Assembly: GCF_004208415.1 (NCBI RefSeq)
Contig: NZ_CP035758.1
Coordinates: 1,178,001-1,242,000 of the forward strand
From: Ktedonosporobacter rubrisoli
GTDB lineage: Bacteria > Chloroflexota > Ktedonobacteria > Ktedonobacterales > Ktedonobacteraceae
Direction of reading: 5' to 3'
DNA length: 64,000 bases
Part shown: one piece after another, positions 8,987 through 17,405 of the stretch
Layout: the number at the start of each line of letters is the position of its first letter
How positions within the stretch are numbered: position 1 is the stretch's first letter
Position numbers and translations under genes: made by a program
Notes under the pieces: model-generated
Told to the model about the DNA's origin: nothing
The model's input: only the letters and a program-made list of their open reading frames with translations
Database searches by the model: none

Positions 8987-9134
8987 ACGCTTCCAAAAGA
9001 TGTGTCGAGGAGAAATACAGCTTATCCTGGCTTTCTCCTCACCTATGCTCAAAGCATTGTTTTTCCCTTCCCTACCACCCACAAAATCTGCTATGGTAGA
9101 TGGAAGCAGCCACGAATAACGATGGAGGTAGCAT

Positions 9135-9845
9135 ATGGATGCTTTAATAGTTCTGGTTCATAGTCCCCTGGTTGGCCCCTTTAGCTGGTCTCTAGTCGCC
9201 GAGCACCTACAAAACGCCGGCTTCTCTGTGCTTGTACCAACGCTTACTGATAGTGGAATAACGCCTCCCGCCTACTGGCAGCAATACGCGGCATCGCTGC
9301 AACAAGCGCTCGCGCCTATCCCTCAGGAACGTCCTCTGATTCTGATCGGGCATAGCGGTGCGGGCTACTTCTTGCCAGTCCTGGCTCAAGCTACGCATCA
9401 TCCCATCAAAGCTTACATCTTCGCCGATGCCGGTCTGCCTCACCCGGATCAGAGCCAGCTGGATGAACTGCAGAACAAGGCTCCAGCTATCGCTCAGCAG
9501 TTGCGCCAGCTCCTCACGCAGGGCGCAAGTTTTCCCGACTGGAAGTTTGAGGAGATGGGCGAAATCGTGCCCGATGAAAACACACGCCGGCTGCTGCTCG
9601 CTGAAATGCAACCCCGCTCTTTTGATTATTTTGCCGAAGTTATGCCGAGTGTGCCTGGTTGGCCCGACGCTCCCTGCGCCTATCTTCTATTTACCCAGAG
9701 CTACCTGCCCTATTTCGAACAGGCCCACAGCGCCGGCTGGCCTTGCCGGAGGCTAGAGGCTCAACATTTTCACATGCTGGTTGATCCTGTCTCCGTCTCC
9801 ACAGCGCTTGTAGAGTTGATCAAGCAGATTGATACACAAGCATGA
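9135..9845 (+). CDS. Alpha/beta hydrolase
   Basis: 236 residues. The nucleophile elbow is GHSGAG with S74, an acidic residue candidate lies in the FTQSYLPYFE region and the late His is in AQHFHMLVDP near residue 212. The N-terminal LVHSPLVGPFSW holds the oxyanion-type loop. The protein is of the AB hydrolase_6-like soluble group. No signal sequence is seen. GGAGGTAGCAT precedes the ATG. Substrate unknown; it follows the MerR gene and may be under its control. Confidence 0.8.
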   Translation: MDALIVLVHSPLVGPFSWSLVAEHLQNAGFSVLVPTLTDSGITPPAYWQQYAASLQQALAPIPQERPLILIGHSGAGYFLPVLAQATHHPIKAYIFADAGLPHPDQSQLDELQNKAPAIAQQLRQLLTQGASFPDWKFEEMGEIVPDENTRRLLLAEMQPRSFDYFAEVMPSVPGWPDAPCAYLLFTQSYLPYFEQAHSAGWPCRRLEAQHFHMLVDPVSVSTALVELIKQIDTQA

Positions 9846-10143
9846 TCTTGCTAAGGCAGAGCGCATTAACTGTCCTATCCAAAACAGGACCCCAGGCGCG
9901 TGACAGCTCAGGATTTTTGCATTATTATACTGACGGAATGCACTATGTCTAGCACTCCACCGAGGTAAGCACAAAGCCAGCTTAGAAACGTGCCATGCCG
10001 CGGCTTGGGCCCTTGCCTGAGCCGGGCCCGGCTGATATGCTGATAACACAAGTACTCCTGATATATACGCTATTGCTTGCCGCGTTGCGCCGGAGCAAGG
10101 CAACTAATATACGCCTGTTTGAACTACTGGAGAAGCAATCGCT

Positions 10144-11562
10144 GTGAATTCCGCAATCCCTTTACCCTGGCATTTCCACCGCCTGCGCTGGAAACTAACT
10201 ATCTCATATCTGCTAACAAGTCTTATCGTCCTACTTGTCCTTGAGCTGCTGGTTATTCTCATCGGCACTACTGCCACTGAGGCTCAACGTAAAACGCTAC
10301 TCAGCGGGCAGGCCCAGAGGCTCGTTCAGGCGGCAAGTCTTACCGCTCCCGCTGCTGGCGCTACCCGCCAGCAGCAGTTTCAAGCGCTGTGGGATTTGCT
10401 CAAGGATAATGCAATTGATATTCAGGGATATCTTGCGGTCATTAGCCCTGATGGGCAGGTGATAAGGATGGCTGGAAATGCTGCTCCCAGCACTAATGCC
10501 GGGCTACCAGGTAGCGTTCAACAGGATATCCGGCAAGCGCGTTCTGCTCAACCAGCTCCCTCTTCTCAAGCGCGCGTCTCTTTTGTAGCGGATAGCGCGT
10601 ATGCAGTTGCTCCGTTCGGGGAGTCAGGAATACAGCATGAGGTACTGTTGGCCCGCGTGCAATCCGCCCGTTCTAACGGCTTCCCCGATCTACTTGTATT
10701 CTTTGGGGCAAGCGCGCTTATCTTCTTTCTTGGCGCCGGAAGTGTCGGGCTGGCTTTTGGCTTTGTCACGGCCCGCGGCCTGGTCCGACGCTTGCAGCAC
10801 ATTGCCGTAGCGGTTGAAGGCTGGAGCCGGGGCAACTTCTCTATCTTTGTGAGCGACGACTCGCGCGACGAATTGGGACAACTGGCTCACCGCCTTAATC
10901 TGATGGCGCACCAACTTCAGGAGCTGCTCAGCACGCGCCAGGACCTGGCAACGCTAGAGGAGCGCAATCGCCTGGCGCGCGAGCTCCACGATAGCGTTAA
11001 ACAGCAAGTATTCGCGGTCTCTCTGCATATAAGCACCACGCGGGCCTTCATGGGGCGCAACGAGCAGGCGGCCCAAACCCACCTGCTCAAGGCTGAAGGG
11101 CTGATCCGCCAGGCTCAGAGTGAGCTGACAACCTTGATTCGTGAACTGCGCCCCGTCGCGCTAGAGGGAAGAAGTCTCGCCGAGGCGCTACGCGACTTTA
11201 CCCATTCCTGGCAGGAGCAAACGGGTATTGCTGTTGAGCTAAGGCTTGAGGGCGCGCAAGAAGTGCCGCTGGCGATCGAGAACGCCTTTTTCCGCATTGC
11301 TCAGGAGGGTCTGGCCAACGTGGCTCGGCATAGTCAGGCTACCGCTGCCACCGTGCACTTAAGCTGCAAAGAGATGATAAGCTTGACTATTAGCGATAAC
11401 GGGCGCGGTTTTGTGCTCAGCGAGCGCGCTCGTCAGGGCTTCGGGCTCTCCTCCATGCGCGAACGAGCGCAGGCTCTTGGCGCTCATTTTGAGGTTGAAA
11501 GCACGAAAAACGCGGGCACAACGATTACTGTTCAGTGCCAACAAACGCAGAGAGAGGCTTAA
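10144..11562 (+). CDS. NarL-type sensor histidine kinase
   Basis: 472 residues from a GTG start with GGAGAAGC before it. A first membrane helix (about residues 18-45) is followed by an extracytoplasmic loop of about 130 residues, a second helix (about 180-205), a HAMP domain (about 205-260) and a HisKA_3 box with phospho-acceptor His in ARELHDSVKQQ near residue 283. The C-terminal ATPase domain has NVARHSQA and DNGRGF. The response regulator gene starts 33 bases downstream, so the pair forms one operon. The signal sensed by the extracytoplasmic loop is unknown. Confidence 0.92.
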   Translation: MNSAIPLPWHFHRLRWKLTISYLLTSLIVLLVLELLVILIGTTATEAQRKTLLSGQAQRLVQAASLTAPAAGATRQQQFQALWDLLKDNAIDIQGYLAVISPDGQVIRMAGNAAPSTNAGLPGSVQQDIRQARSAQPAPSSQARVSFVADSAYAVAPFGESGIQHEVLLARVQSARSNGFPDLLVFFGASALIFFLGAGSVGLAFGFVTARGLVRRLQHIAVAVEGWSRGNFSIFVSDDSRDELGQLAHRLNLMAHQLQELLSTRQDLATLEERNRLARELHDSVKQQVFAVSLHISTTRAFMGRNEQAAQTHLLKAEGLIRQAQSELTTLIRELRPVALEGRSLAEALRDFTHSWQEQTGIAVELRLEGAQEVPLAIENAFFRIAQEGLANVARHSQATAATVHLSCKEMISLTISDNGRGFVLSERARQGFGLSSMRERAQALGAHFEVESTKNAGTTITVQCQQTQREA

Positions 11563-11595
11563 AGCCGGTTTCTCTCTTTGAGGAGAAGATATTAC

Positions 11596-12255
11596 ATGCA
11601 AGATACAGAAGTTATCACCATACTTATTGTGGATGATCATGCCATTGTGCGCGAGGGCATTCGCGCGTTTTTAGATGTTCAGGAGGATTGTAGCGTGGTC
11701 GGTGAGGCCGAATCGGGAGCTGCCGCGCTCCAGATGGCAACCGAGCTAGTGCCCGATGTCATTCTTATGGATCTGATGATGCCAGGCATGGATGGCGTTG
11801 AGGCTATACGCCGCTTGAAGCAGGTGAGCCCGCATTCACAAATGATTGTGCTCACATCTTTCCATGATGATGCGCATATTTTCCCGGCTCTGCGCGCGGG
11901 TGCGCTCTCCTATGTGCTGAAAGATATTCCTCCCGACGAATTAGTAGAGGTGGTGCGCAAAGCGGTCAGGGGCGAATCCGTGCTCCATCCTCGTGTAGCC
12001 GCGCGCGTCGTTGAGGAACTGCGTGGCAATCGGCAGGCTACCCCAAATCCCTTTATCGAGCTGAGCGAGCGCGAGCTAGAAGTGCTGCGCTTGATCGCCA
12101 GTGGCCGGATCAATGCCGAGATTGCCACACAGCTCTCCATCAGCGAGAAGACAGTTAAGGGGCATCTAAGCAATATTTTGAGTAAGCTTCACCTGATGGA
12201 TCGCACGCAGGCAGCTATTTTTGCCTGGCAGCAGGGACTCGTCAACCGCGATTGA
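11596..12255 (+). CDS. NarL/LuxR-type response regulator
   Basis: 219 residues. Receiver domain (about 8-122) with the acidic pair DDH, phospho-acceptor Asp in PDVILMDLMMPG and Lys in VLKDIPPDE. A LuxR-type helix-turn-helix follows (about 150-212) with LSERELEVLRLIASG and KTVKGHLSNIL. The start at 11596 is preferred because GAGGAGAAG precedes it; a TTG 18 bases earlier lies inside that site. It is the cognate partner of the kinase just upstream. Targets are unknown, but the membrane protein gene at 12632 is the next gene on the same strand. Confidence 0.92.
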   Translation: MQDTEVITILIVDDHAIVREGIRAFLDVQEDCSVVGEAESGAAALQMATELVPDVILMDLMMPGMDGVEAIRRLKQVSPHSQMIVLTSFHDDAHIFPALRAGALSYVLKDIPPDELVEVVRKAVRGESVLHPRVAARVVEELRGNRQATPNPFIELSERELEVLRLIASGRINAEIATQLSISEKTVKGHLSNILSKLHLMDRTQAAIFAWQQGLVNRD

Positions 12256-12509
12256 TACTCCATGCAGTACTTCAAATGAAGCACGCTTAACGGGACTCTT
12301 GACTCATCACAAAATCCGCTCTCCGCTGTATGCTTTTCTCAGCAAGAACAATCTGGCTTGCGCTCCTGGGAAGACCTCCCACACAGGCCAAGCCAAGCAA
12401 CACGTAGCCCGAGCAGGGCACTTCTTGAAGAAAAGTATGACGGCAGGATGACATGTTGTCCTTCAGTGACATGCATCTAGCCGAAGCAGCAAATCAAGGA
12501 AGCAGTATT

Positions 12510-12608
12510 ATGGAGAAAATTGCTGATGAGCAGGCGGCCCACTCACATGGCTGCCCTACTACTATCACCGCTGCATGCCTGGGAGCCAAAAATAATTTTA
12601 GCTGGTAA
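12510..12608 (+). CDS. Short ORF copying the N-terminus of the downstream membrane protein
   Basis: 32 codons with CAAGGAAGC before the ATG. Its start MEKIADEQAAHSHG is nearly the same as MLKIADEQATYSHG, the start of the membrane protein at 12632, both in protein and in DNA. After that it diverges into CPTTITAACLG and a short tail, then stops 23 bases before the next start. It is best explained as a partial tandem duplication of the gene's 5' end. A leader peptide role is possible. The Thr/Cys-rich tail looks a little like a ribosomal peptide core, but no modifying enzyme is nearby. Confidence 0.35.
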   Translation: MEKIADEQAAHSHGCPTTITAACLGAKNNFSW

Positions 12609-12631
12609 TTCTATATTAAGGGAACGAGATC

Positions 12632-13702
12632 ATGTTAAAAATTGCTGATGAGCAGGCAACCTACTCGCATGGCTGGCTGACGCGCTGGCCAGACTGGATC
12701 GCTTACGCTACGATGGTCTGGTCGCTCCTCTATGCTCTACTTGGCCTCTTCTGGACTTTGGGGAGCAAAGGCTTTCCATTCGGGGCTGGCGATCCAAATC
12801 CTGAGTATTCGATCTTTCGTGGCCTGCCTGTAGAAGTCGGCGCACCACTAATCGCTGCACTGGGTTGTCTGTGTACTGTCGTAGCTCTGTGCTTAGCAAG
12901 CGGATGGGGGCGTGGGATAGTGAGAGGCGCAGGAAGGGCTTTTGCCTGGGTCTGCGCGCTGCTCCTGCTCCTTGTAATACCTGACGATCGGCTCTTAGCG
13001 TGTGTAGCTCATTCATTTTTGTTGCATTTTGAGATGTTCAATTGGACTGTTATCAATGAGTTCTACTGCATTCTTGGGGGCATCTTATGGATTGGCACGG
13101 CAGTAGTCGCGGGGAGGGAGGCGCATCAGGCCTGCCTTTACTGTGGACGCCGAAGCGATATTGCTATAGGATGGACGAGACCGGAACAAGCTCTAAAATG
13201 GGGACGCTGGGCCGTTGCCGTCGCAGTATTCGTGCCGCTTATATACTGTACAACACGCTGGGCCTTTGCGCTAGGTATCCCGTTGGGAGTGAGTGCAGAA
13301 TTTCTTAGCTCGATGGAGCGCGAGAATCCAGGCATCTGGCTGGGTGGAGCTTCTATCGCCACGCTTGGCCTGGGTGGAGCGCTTCTGACCTTAGGGCTGA
13401 TACAGCGCTGGGGCGAGGTCTTTCCGCGCTGGATGATCGGTCTGGCCGGCAAGCGCGTTCCTCCCCTGCTGGCCATTATTCCGGCCACTGTGGTCTCCAT
13501 TATAGTGATCGAAGCGGGAATAGGGCTAATTCGCCACACAATCAACGGGACCGGAGTTTTCTCAGCTCAAGCATTAGCACAAGATCCCTCAACTGTAGTT
13601 CCAGGCCTATTCTGGCCACTTTGGGGCATAGCATTGGGTCTGGCTACCCTGGCCTACTACTATCGCCGCCGTGGTCGCTGCACGCATTGCGGCCAGGAGT
13701 AA
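12632..13702 (+). CDS. Polytopic membrane protein with two CxxC knuckles, unknown function
   Basis: 356 residues with about eight hydrophobic segments (for instance WIAYATMVWSLLYALLG near residue 23, and helices near 70, 110, 140, 190, 235, 280 and 335). A short loop after the fourth or fifth helix holds CLYCGRRSD (about residue 170), and the C-terminus ends in CTHCGQE. The two CxxC pairs could bind one metal ion together on the cytoplasmic side. I do not recognise a named family. Start chosen at the ATG preceded by AAGGGAACGAG. The two-component pair upstream may control it. Confidence 0.7.
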   Translation: MLKIADEQATYSHGWLTRWPDWIAYATMVWSLLYALLGLFWTLGSKGFPFGAGDPNPEYSIFRGLPVEVGAPLIAALGCLCTVVALCLASGWGRGIVRGAGRAFAWVCALLLLLVIPDDRLLACVAHSFLLHFEMFNWTVINEFYCILGGILWIGTAVVAGREAHQACLYCGRRSDIAIGWTRPEQALKWGRWAVAVAVFVPLIYCTTRWAFALGIPLGVSAEFLSSMERENPGIWLGGASIATLGLGGALLTLGLIQRWGEVFPRWMIGLAGKRVPPLLAIIPATVVSIIVIEAGIGLIRHTINGTGVFSAQALAQDPSTVVPGLFWPLWGIALGLATLAYYYRRRGRCTHCGQE

Positions 13703-13714
13703 GGCTAGCAATTG

Positions 13715-13765
13715 AAAAGAGAGGAGGCACGCTACAAACTATAGTGGCGAGTTTCCTCTCTTTTT
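13715..13765. terminator. Bidirectional terminator between convergent genes
   Basis: AAAAGAGAGGA (13715-13725) pairs with TCCTCTCTTTT (13754-13764) and is flanked by A and T runs on both sides. It separates the membrane protein gene from the convergent FTR1 gene and can serve both. Confidence 0.75.
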
Positions 13766-13797
13766 AGCATTCTTTCCCTCGGGAACCCGGCTATTAT

Positions 13798-14874
13798 TTA
13801 GCCTTCACGCGCGTCTCCTTGCGCGAGGGAAGTTCCCACAACCTCTACTGTCGGCGCCGCCTCTCGCCAACGATAAGGAGCCGCTCCATGCTTCTTAGGC
13901 AAGAATACAGCCTGGTAGCGTGAGACAAAGTAAGAACCGAATACCAGCGCCATGGCAATCACTTGAGCGATGATCGTCGGCAAATCAGGATAGATAGAAA
14001 GCCAGACTCCAGCCCAGTCAGGAATCCACTTCAGCCAGCTAATCGGCATGGCGCTGAACCATCCTGCCTGTTCCATTTCAAAAACCTGCTCTCCCACCAT
14101 AATAAAGAGGACCATGGCCAACAAAACGCCGGTCAGGACCAGCATTCTTTTATAAGGGACACGGTGATTGCCGACAAAGCTGAGGAATGCAAGAATCCCC
14201 GAGAAAATAATACCTACCAGGGCGCCATATAAAACAACAGTCCCGCCAAGTTGCAGCCGATAACTTTGTAAGAAGAGGACCACCTCAAAGCCTTCACGAT
14301 AGAAAGAGGCGAATCCCAGGAGCCCCAGCCCCCAGAGCACTGCCAGCTTTGAGCCCTCAGGAGTCTTTGCCAGTTCCAGGAGATCCTTTTTCTTACGATT
14401 ATGAAAGGAGATCCAGCCAGTCCAGTAGACTTTGTGGAAAAACCAGTTCATTACTACTAACAGAACTATCACTGCCAACAAGCCTGTCCATGCCTGCAAG
14501 GAAAGAGCAGGAACTACAGTTGTCAGGTCGCTGAGAATACCGACAGCAATAAACCAGGTAATCAGGGTGGCCACCATGCCGACAACCACGCCCATACCAA
14601 TAGGGCCACGGTAAGAGCGATTGGCGCCTCTCAGGCTTGCGGTAACCGCTGTCAAAACCACCACACATTCGATGCCTTCACGGAATACCAATGCGGCAAT
14701 ATCGAGGACGGCAACCAGGGGACTGGTATGAGGGACAGTTGGATCAGGCGCTCCAGCCGCTGTAACTCCCTGCCAGGTCAAAAAGGCGGCAAGGACGATG
14801 GCAGCACAAATGAGGCCGATGGTGCCAAACAAATAGAAACGCTTGTGTGTTGGGGTAAGGCTACTTATTCCCAT
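13798..14874 (-). CDS. FTR1-family high-affinity iron permease
   Basis: 358 residues with about seven membrane helices. Two R-E-G-x-E iron-binding motifs are present: REGIE in LVFREGIECVVVL (about residue 65) and REGFE in FYREGFEVVLFLQ (about residue 195). These glutamates carry Fe(III) in FTR1 and EfeU proteins of the cytoplasmic membrane. The first helix may be an uncleaved signal anchor. No EfeO, EfeB or multicopper oxidase gene is adjacent, so any ferroxidase partner would be encoded elsewhere. Two palindromic boxes at 15013-15067, about 140-190 bases upstream, are candidate metalloregulator sites. Confidence 0.9.
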   Translation of the reverse strand: MGISSLTPTHKRFYLFGTIGLICAAIVLAAFLTWQGVTAAGAPDPTVPHTSPLVAVLDIAALVFREGIECVVVLTAVTASLRGANRSYRGPIGMGVVVGMVATLITWFIAVGILSDLTTVVPALSLQAWTGLLAVIVLLVVMNWFFHKVYWTGWISFHNRKKKDLLELAKTPEGSKLAVLWGLGLLGFASFYREGFEVVLFLQSYRLQLGGTVVLYGALVGIIFSGILAFLSFVGNHRVPYKRMLVLTGVLLAMVLFIMVGEQVFEMEQAGWFSAMPISWLKWIPDWAGVWLSIYPDLPTIIAQVIAMALVFGSYFVSRYQAVFLPKKHGAAPYRWREAAPTVEVVGTSLAQGDAREG

Positions 14875-15012
14875 CTCATATGCTTCCTTTACCGGCTTGA
14901 AACCTAAAGCTATAAAAAAGTTGTTCCCATTTCTTCTTCACAGTGAAAGTTGGTTTTATTCGTTCCTGATGGAGGGAAAGCGTAAAACCTCTTTCTCTGC
15001 CTTTACAAATGG

Positions 15013-15067
15013 ATATTAGCACACGCTAATATCTTACTTATATACTTGGATATTAGCATGCACTAAT
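15013..15067. promoter_or_regulatory. Two tandem palindromic boxes upstream of FTR1 (metal-regulator-like)
   Basis: Box 1 is ATATTAGC-ACAC-GCTAATAT (15013-15032) with perfect 8-base arms. Box 2 is ATATTAGCATGCACTAAT (15050-15067) with the same ATTAG/CTAAT half sites. Their centres are 37 bases apart. The TTAGC-N4-GCTAA layout resembles sites of DtxR/MntR-type metalloregulators. Placement before an iron permease makes iron-dependent repression the natural reading. Confidence 0.55.
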
Positions 15068-15109
15068 GCCCACTGTCAAGAGGTGAGCAATAAGATATCA
15101 GGGTCCATT

Positions 15110-15160
15110 GAGGCGAAATCAGGCGGTTTCACCTCCACTAAGGCTCTAGTTTTAGAGCCT
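15110..15160. other. Two adjacent small hairpins in the FTR1/phosphorylase gap
   Basis: GAGGCGAAA (15110-15118) pairs with TTTCACCTC (15127-15135) with one mismatch, and AGGCTCTA-GTTT-TAGAGCCT (15141-15160) is perfect. There is no T run, so they are not clear terminators. The rest of 14875-15493 shows no gene. The frame at 15323-15556 has no ribosome site or recognisable content. Confidence 0.35.
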
Positions 15161-15493
15161 GGTATTAGCGCAAACAACAGGTAAGTAGGGCAAGTAGCCT
15201 TTCATGGAGCCAGTGACTTTCATAAGGATCTTAAAAGGAGATGAGCATATTCTTGACAAATAGGATGAATATAACATAGTATCTGAATAAGCTGGTCTGA
15301 TATTGAAATTGACTACTTTTTTTTGTATGTTGAGCAGAACAGCTTCAAGTTAGCGCCTATGGCTCAAACAGTTGAGAATTGGGCAAGAGTACCCACTAGA
15401 TTGGGAAGGCATAACTACTGTTTACTCAAGAGTGAGGTGAGGCACAGCTCCCCCTCCTGGCCGCCCGCAGGCGGCGCACTTATCGATTTCTGT

Positions 15494-15522
15494 TTGACAG
15501 GTTACCAGCAAAAATATATTAC
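15494..15522 (+). promoter_or_regulatory. Sigma70-type promoter of the phosphorylase gene
   Basis: TTGACA (15494-15499), 17 bases, TATTAC (15517-15522). An imperfect direct repeat CTATTGAATGAG(A/G)TATTT at 15524-15541 and 15560-15577 lies between promoter and start codon. Confidence 0.65.
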
Positions 15523-15583
15523 TCTATTGAATGAGATATTTGTTTTTATATACTAACTTCTATTGAATGAGGTATTTACTTCT

Positions 15584-16369
15584 ATGAATTCAATCTTTAC
15601 AAATTTTCACCTCTGGCGCGAAGAGAATTGTTATGTCACGGCACAGGAAGATCTCTTGCACCATCATATCGATCCGCAGGGAATCGACCTGGGCACAACC
15701 TGTCTTGTCACCTTCAGTTCGAGCCTCTTTGAGCGCTTGCTCGAAACCTATACTGTCGAGCAGAACGATTTCTGGCCCTATAGCACAACTCCCTTGCGCG
15801 TCTGCCATACACCGACCGGGAAAAAGTTTGCCCTACATTTTCCCTCTTATGGAGGGCCACGCATCGCCAACTCATTAGAGCAGCTAGCCGCCTGCGGGAT
15901 TCGCTCGGTCATCGGCCTTGGCTTAGGCGGCACGCCCCAGGAGCATCTGAACATTGGCGATATTCTTTTGCTCGAAGGAGCTATGCGCGGCGATGGCGTC
16001 TCGCGCTACTATGCCCCTATGGAATATCCTGCCATTGCCGACCTTGCCCTGACCGCACGCATTCGGGCGCAGTTGGAGAAGCGAGGAGAAAAATTTGTGA
16101 GCGGGCTCTCCTTCGGCACCGATGCCCTCTATCGCGAAGATAAACACCTGGTCGCCCAATTGCGCACGCTGGGCATTATCTCCGTAGAACTGGAATCCTC
16201 AGCCTTGTTGACTATCGCTCGGCGTCTAGGTCTGGCCTGCAGTTGGGTTGGCGTTGTCTCGGACCGTTTAACTCCCACGCTTCACGAGGGAAATATTCAC
16301 GCCGAGCATATTATGGATACCCTGCAGCGTTTAGCACGCCTGCTAACCGAGCTCATTGACGAACTTTAG
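15584..16369 (+). CDS. Nucleoside phosphorylase (PNP/UDP family)
   Basis: 261 residues from the ATG at 15584; a TTG at 15563 in frame would add seven residues. The fold is that of PNP_UDP_1 proteins: VIGLGLGGTPQEHLNIGDILL (about 105-125) is the phosphate-binding glycine loop and G-D-I segment, and ISVELESSALLTIARRLG (about 200-218) is the M-E-(S/A) type nucleoside-binding helix. Such enzymes cleave purine nucleosides or uridine with phosphate in salvage. Sequence alone does not settle the base preference. The gene stands alone behind its own promoter. Confidence 0.85.
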   Translation: MNSIFTNFHLWREENCYVTAQEDLLHHHIDPQGIDLGTTCLVTFSSSLFERLLETYTVEQNDFWPYSTTPLRVCHTPTGKKFALHFPSYGGPRIANSLEQLAACGIRSVIGLGLGGTPQEHLNIGDILLLEGAMRGDGVSRYYAPMEYPAIADLALTARIRAQLEKRGEKFVSGLSFGTDALYREDKHLVAQLRTLGIISVELESSALLTIARRLGLACSWVGVVSDRLTPTLHEGNIHAEHIMDTLQRLARLLTELIDEL

Positions 16370-16537
16370 GCTTATGGAGAAGGGCTATCTGACTATTTAA
16401 AAACGCTGGGGAAATATACAGAAGATCTGGGCCAGCCTTTGCCCGGCAGGCCAGGCAAGCTACTTAGCAGCTTTGCGATGCCTCCAGAGATCGAAATAAC
16501 GTATGAAGTAAAAAACAAGTGTTAGGGGAGGATGTCT

Positions 16538-17197
16538 ATGATTCCCATCAAGGTTGAAGGTGTCAGAAGAAATTTTATTGCTAGCAGTCCCTTTCTGTAC
16601 AGCGTTTCCCTGACCGATGACGCGGGCAAGCGCCTTCTGCTGTTCAGCATTGAGCGTCATGAAGCCTTACCTATCGTTGCGGCCCTCAATCATCTTACCC
16701 TGCCGCGTCCAGGAACGCTCAATCTGCTGGCTGAGACGCTCACATTGCTCAATACCAGGCTAGAGGAGGCATATATTGAAAGTTTCTCCATACTTCCGCC
16801 TCTTTACCATCTTTGCAAATGTCGGCTCAGCTTTCGCAGCGGTGGGACAAAGCAAGAGCAGACGAGGCAGATGCGCCCTGGTGATCTCGTAGGCCTGGCT
16901 CTGCTTATGGAGGCTCCGATCCTGGTCTCAGATGAACTATTCGCGCAAATGGGCATCCCTTTGACCGATGGGCTGACGCCTGAGCTGGTCTTTGCCAGAT
17001 ATCTGCTTAAGCAGGAAGGAATCACCTTACCCGAAGGCCAAAAGCTCCGGCTGGGCTTTAGCAAGACCCCGCTACGCGACGCCCTCGTCAAAGAGTTTAA
17101 AGCTTCCTTCCTCGGAAAGGGGCCTATCTTCCCCGAAGAGGATATGGAGCAGCGCAAAAAGGAGTATCTGGCCTTCTTGCTTGGCCAGAGCTCTTAG
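16538..17197 (+). CDS. BFN-domain (DUF151, bifunctional nuclease-like) protein
   Basis: 219 residues. The N-terminal 150 residues match the BFN domain (PF02577): IKVEGVRRNF, then LLLFSIERHEALPIVAALN (the usual I-G-x-x-E-A-x-x-I step), LPRPGTLNLLAETL, and RPGDLVGLALLMEAPILVSDEL (usually RPSDAIALALR). Proteins of this domain are reported as nucleases or stress-response factors; activity here is inferred. A helical tail of about 60 residues follows. The start at 16538 is preferred to 16532 because GGGGAGG would directly touch the earlier ATG. The last codons, YLAFLLGQS, are repeated just after the stop codon. Confidence 0.8.
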   Translation: MIPIKVEGVRRNFIASSPFLYSVSLTDDAGKRLLLFSIERHEALPIVAALNHLTLPRPGTLNLLAETLTLLNTRLEEAYIESFSILPPLYHLCKCRLSFRSGGTKQEQTRQMRPGDLVGLALLMEAPILVSDELFAQMGIPLTDGLTPELVFARYLLKQEGITLPEGQKLRLGFSKTPLRDALVKEFKASFLGKGPIFPEEDMEQRKKEYLAFLLGQSS

Positions 17198-17254
17198 CGC
17201 TGAGGCAGAAGCAGCGATCATAAAGACTATCTGGCCTTCTTGCTTGGCCAGAGC
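17165..17254 (+). repeat. 27-base direct repeat, 63 bases apart, duplicating the gene's 3' end
   Basis: TATCTGGCCTTCTTGCTTGG plus CCAGAGC occurs at 17165-17191 and 17228-17254. The offset of 63 bases keeps frame, so the second copy still encodes YLAFLLGQS beyond the stop. Each copy also forms a TCTGGCC/GGCCAGA hairpin. Confidence 0.75.
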
Positions 17255-17331
17255 GGTCAGAGGTGAAGTCGGCGTATGGATAACGACGGATTGACTATCT
17301 CTATTTGTGCATCATACGGCGGGATAATGGC

Positions 17332-17366
17332 GGTTCGGCTCTGCCAGTTTGTCAAGGAGCCGAACC
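17332..17366. terminator. Hairpin between convergent genes
   Basis: GGTTCGGCTC (17332-17341) pairs perfectly with GAGCCGAACC (17357-17366) over a 15-base loop. It lies between the BFN gene and the end of the convergent STAND regulator gene. No long T run is seen, so the termination role is inferred from position. Confidence 0.5.
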
Positions 17367-17405
17367 CGCAAGCCAGTGATAACAGCGCCTGGCTGTCACA
17401 TCCCG

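Noticed and set aside
12510..12608. Ribosomal-peptide precursor with a Thr/Cys core
   Set aside because: Its N-terminus is a copy of the next gene and no modifying enzyme is adjacent. Kept only as a duplication.
15323..15556. Frame of 77 codons before the phosphorylase gene
   Set aside because: It runs over the phosphorylase promoter and has no ribosome site.
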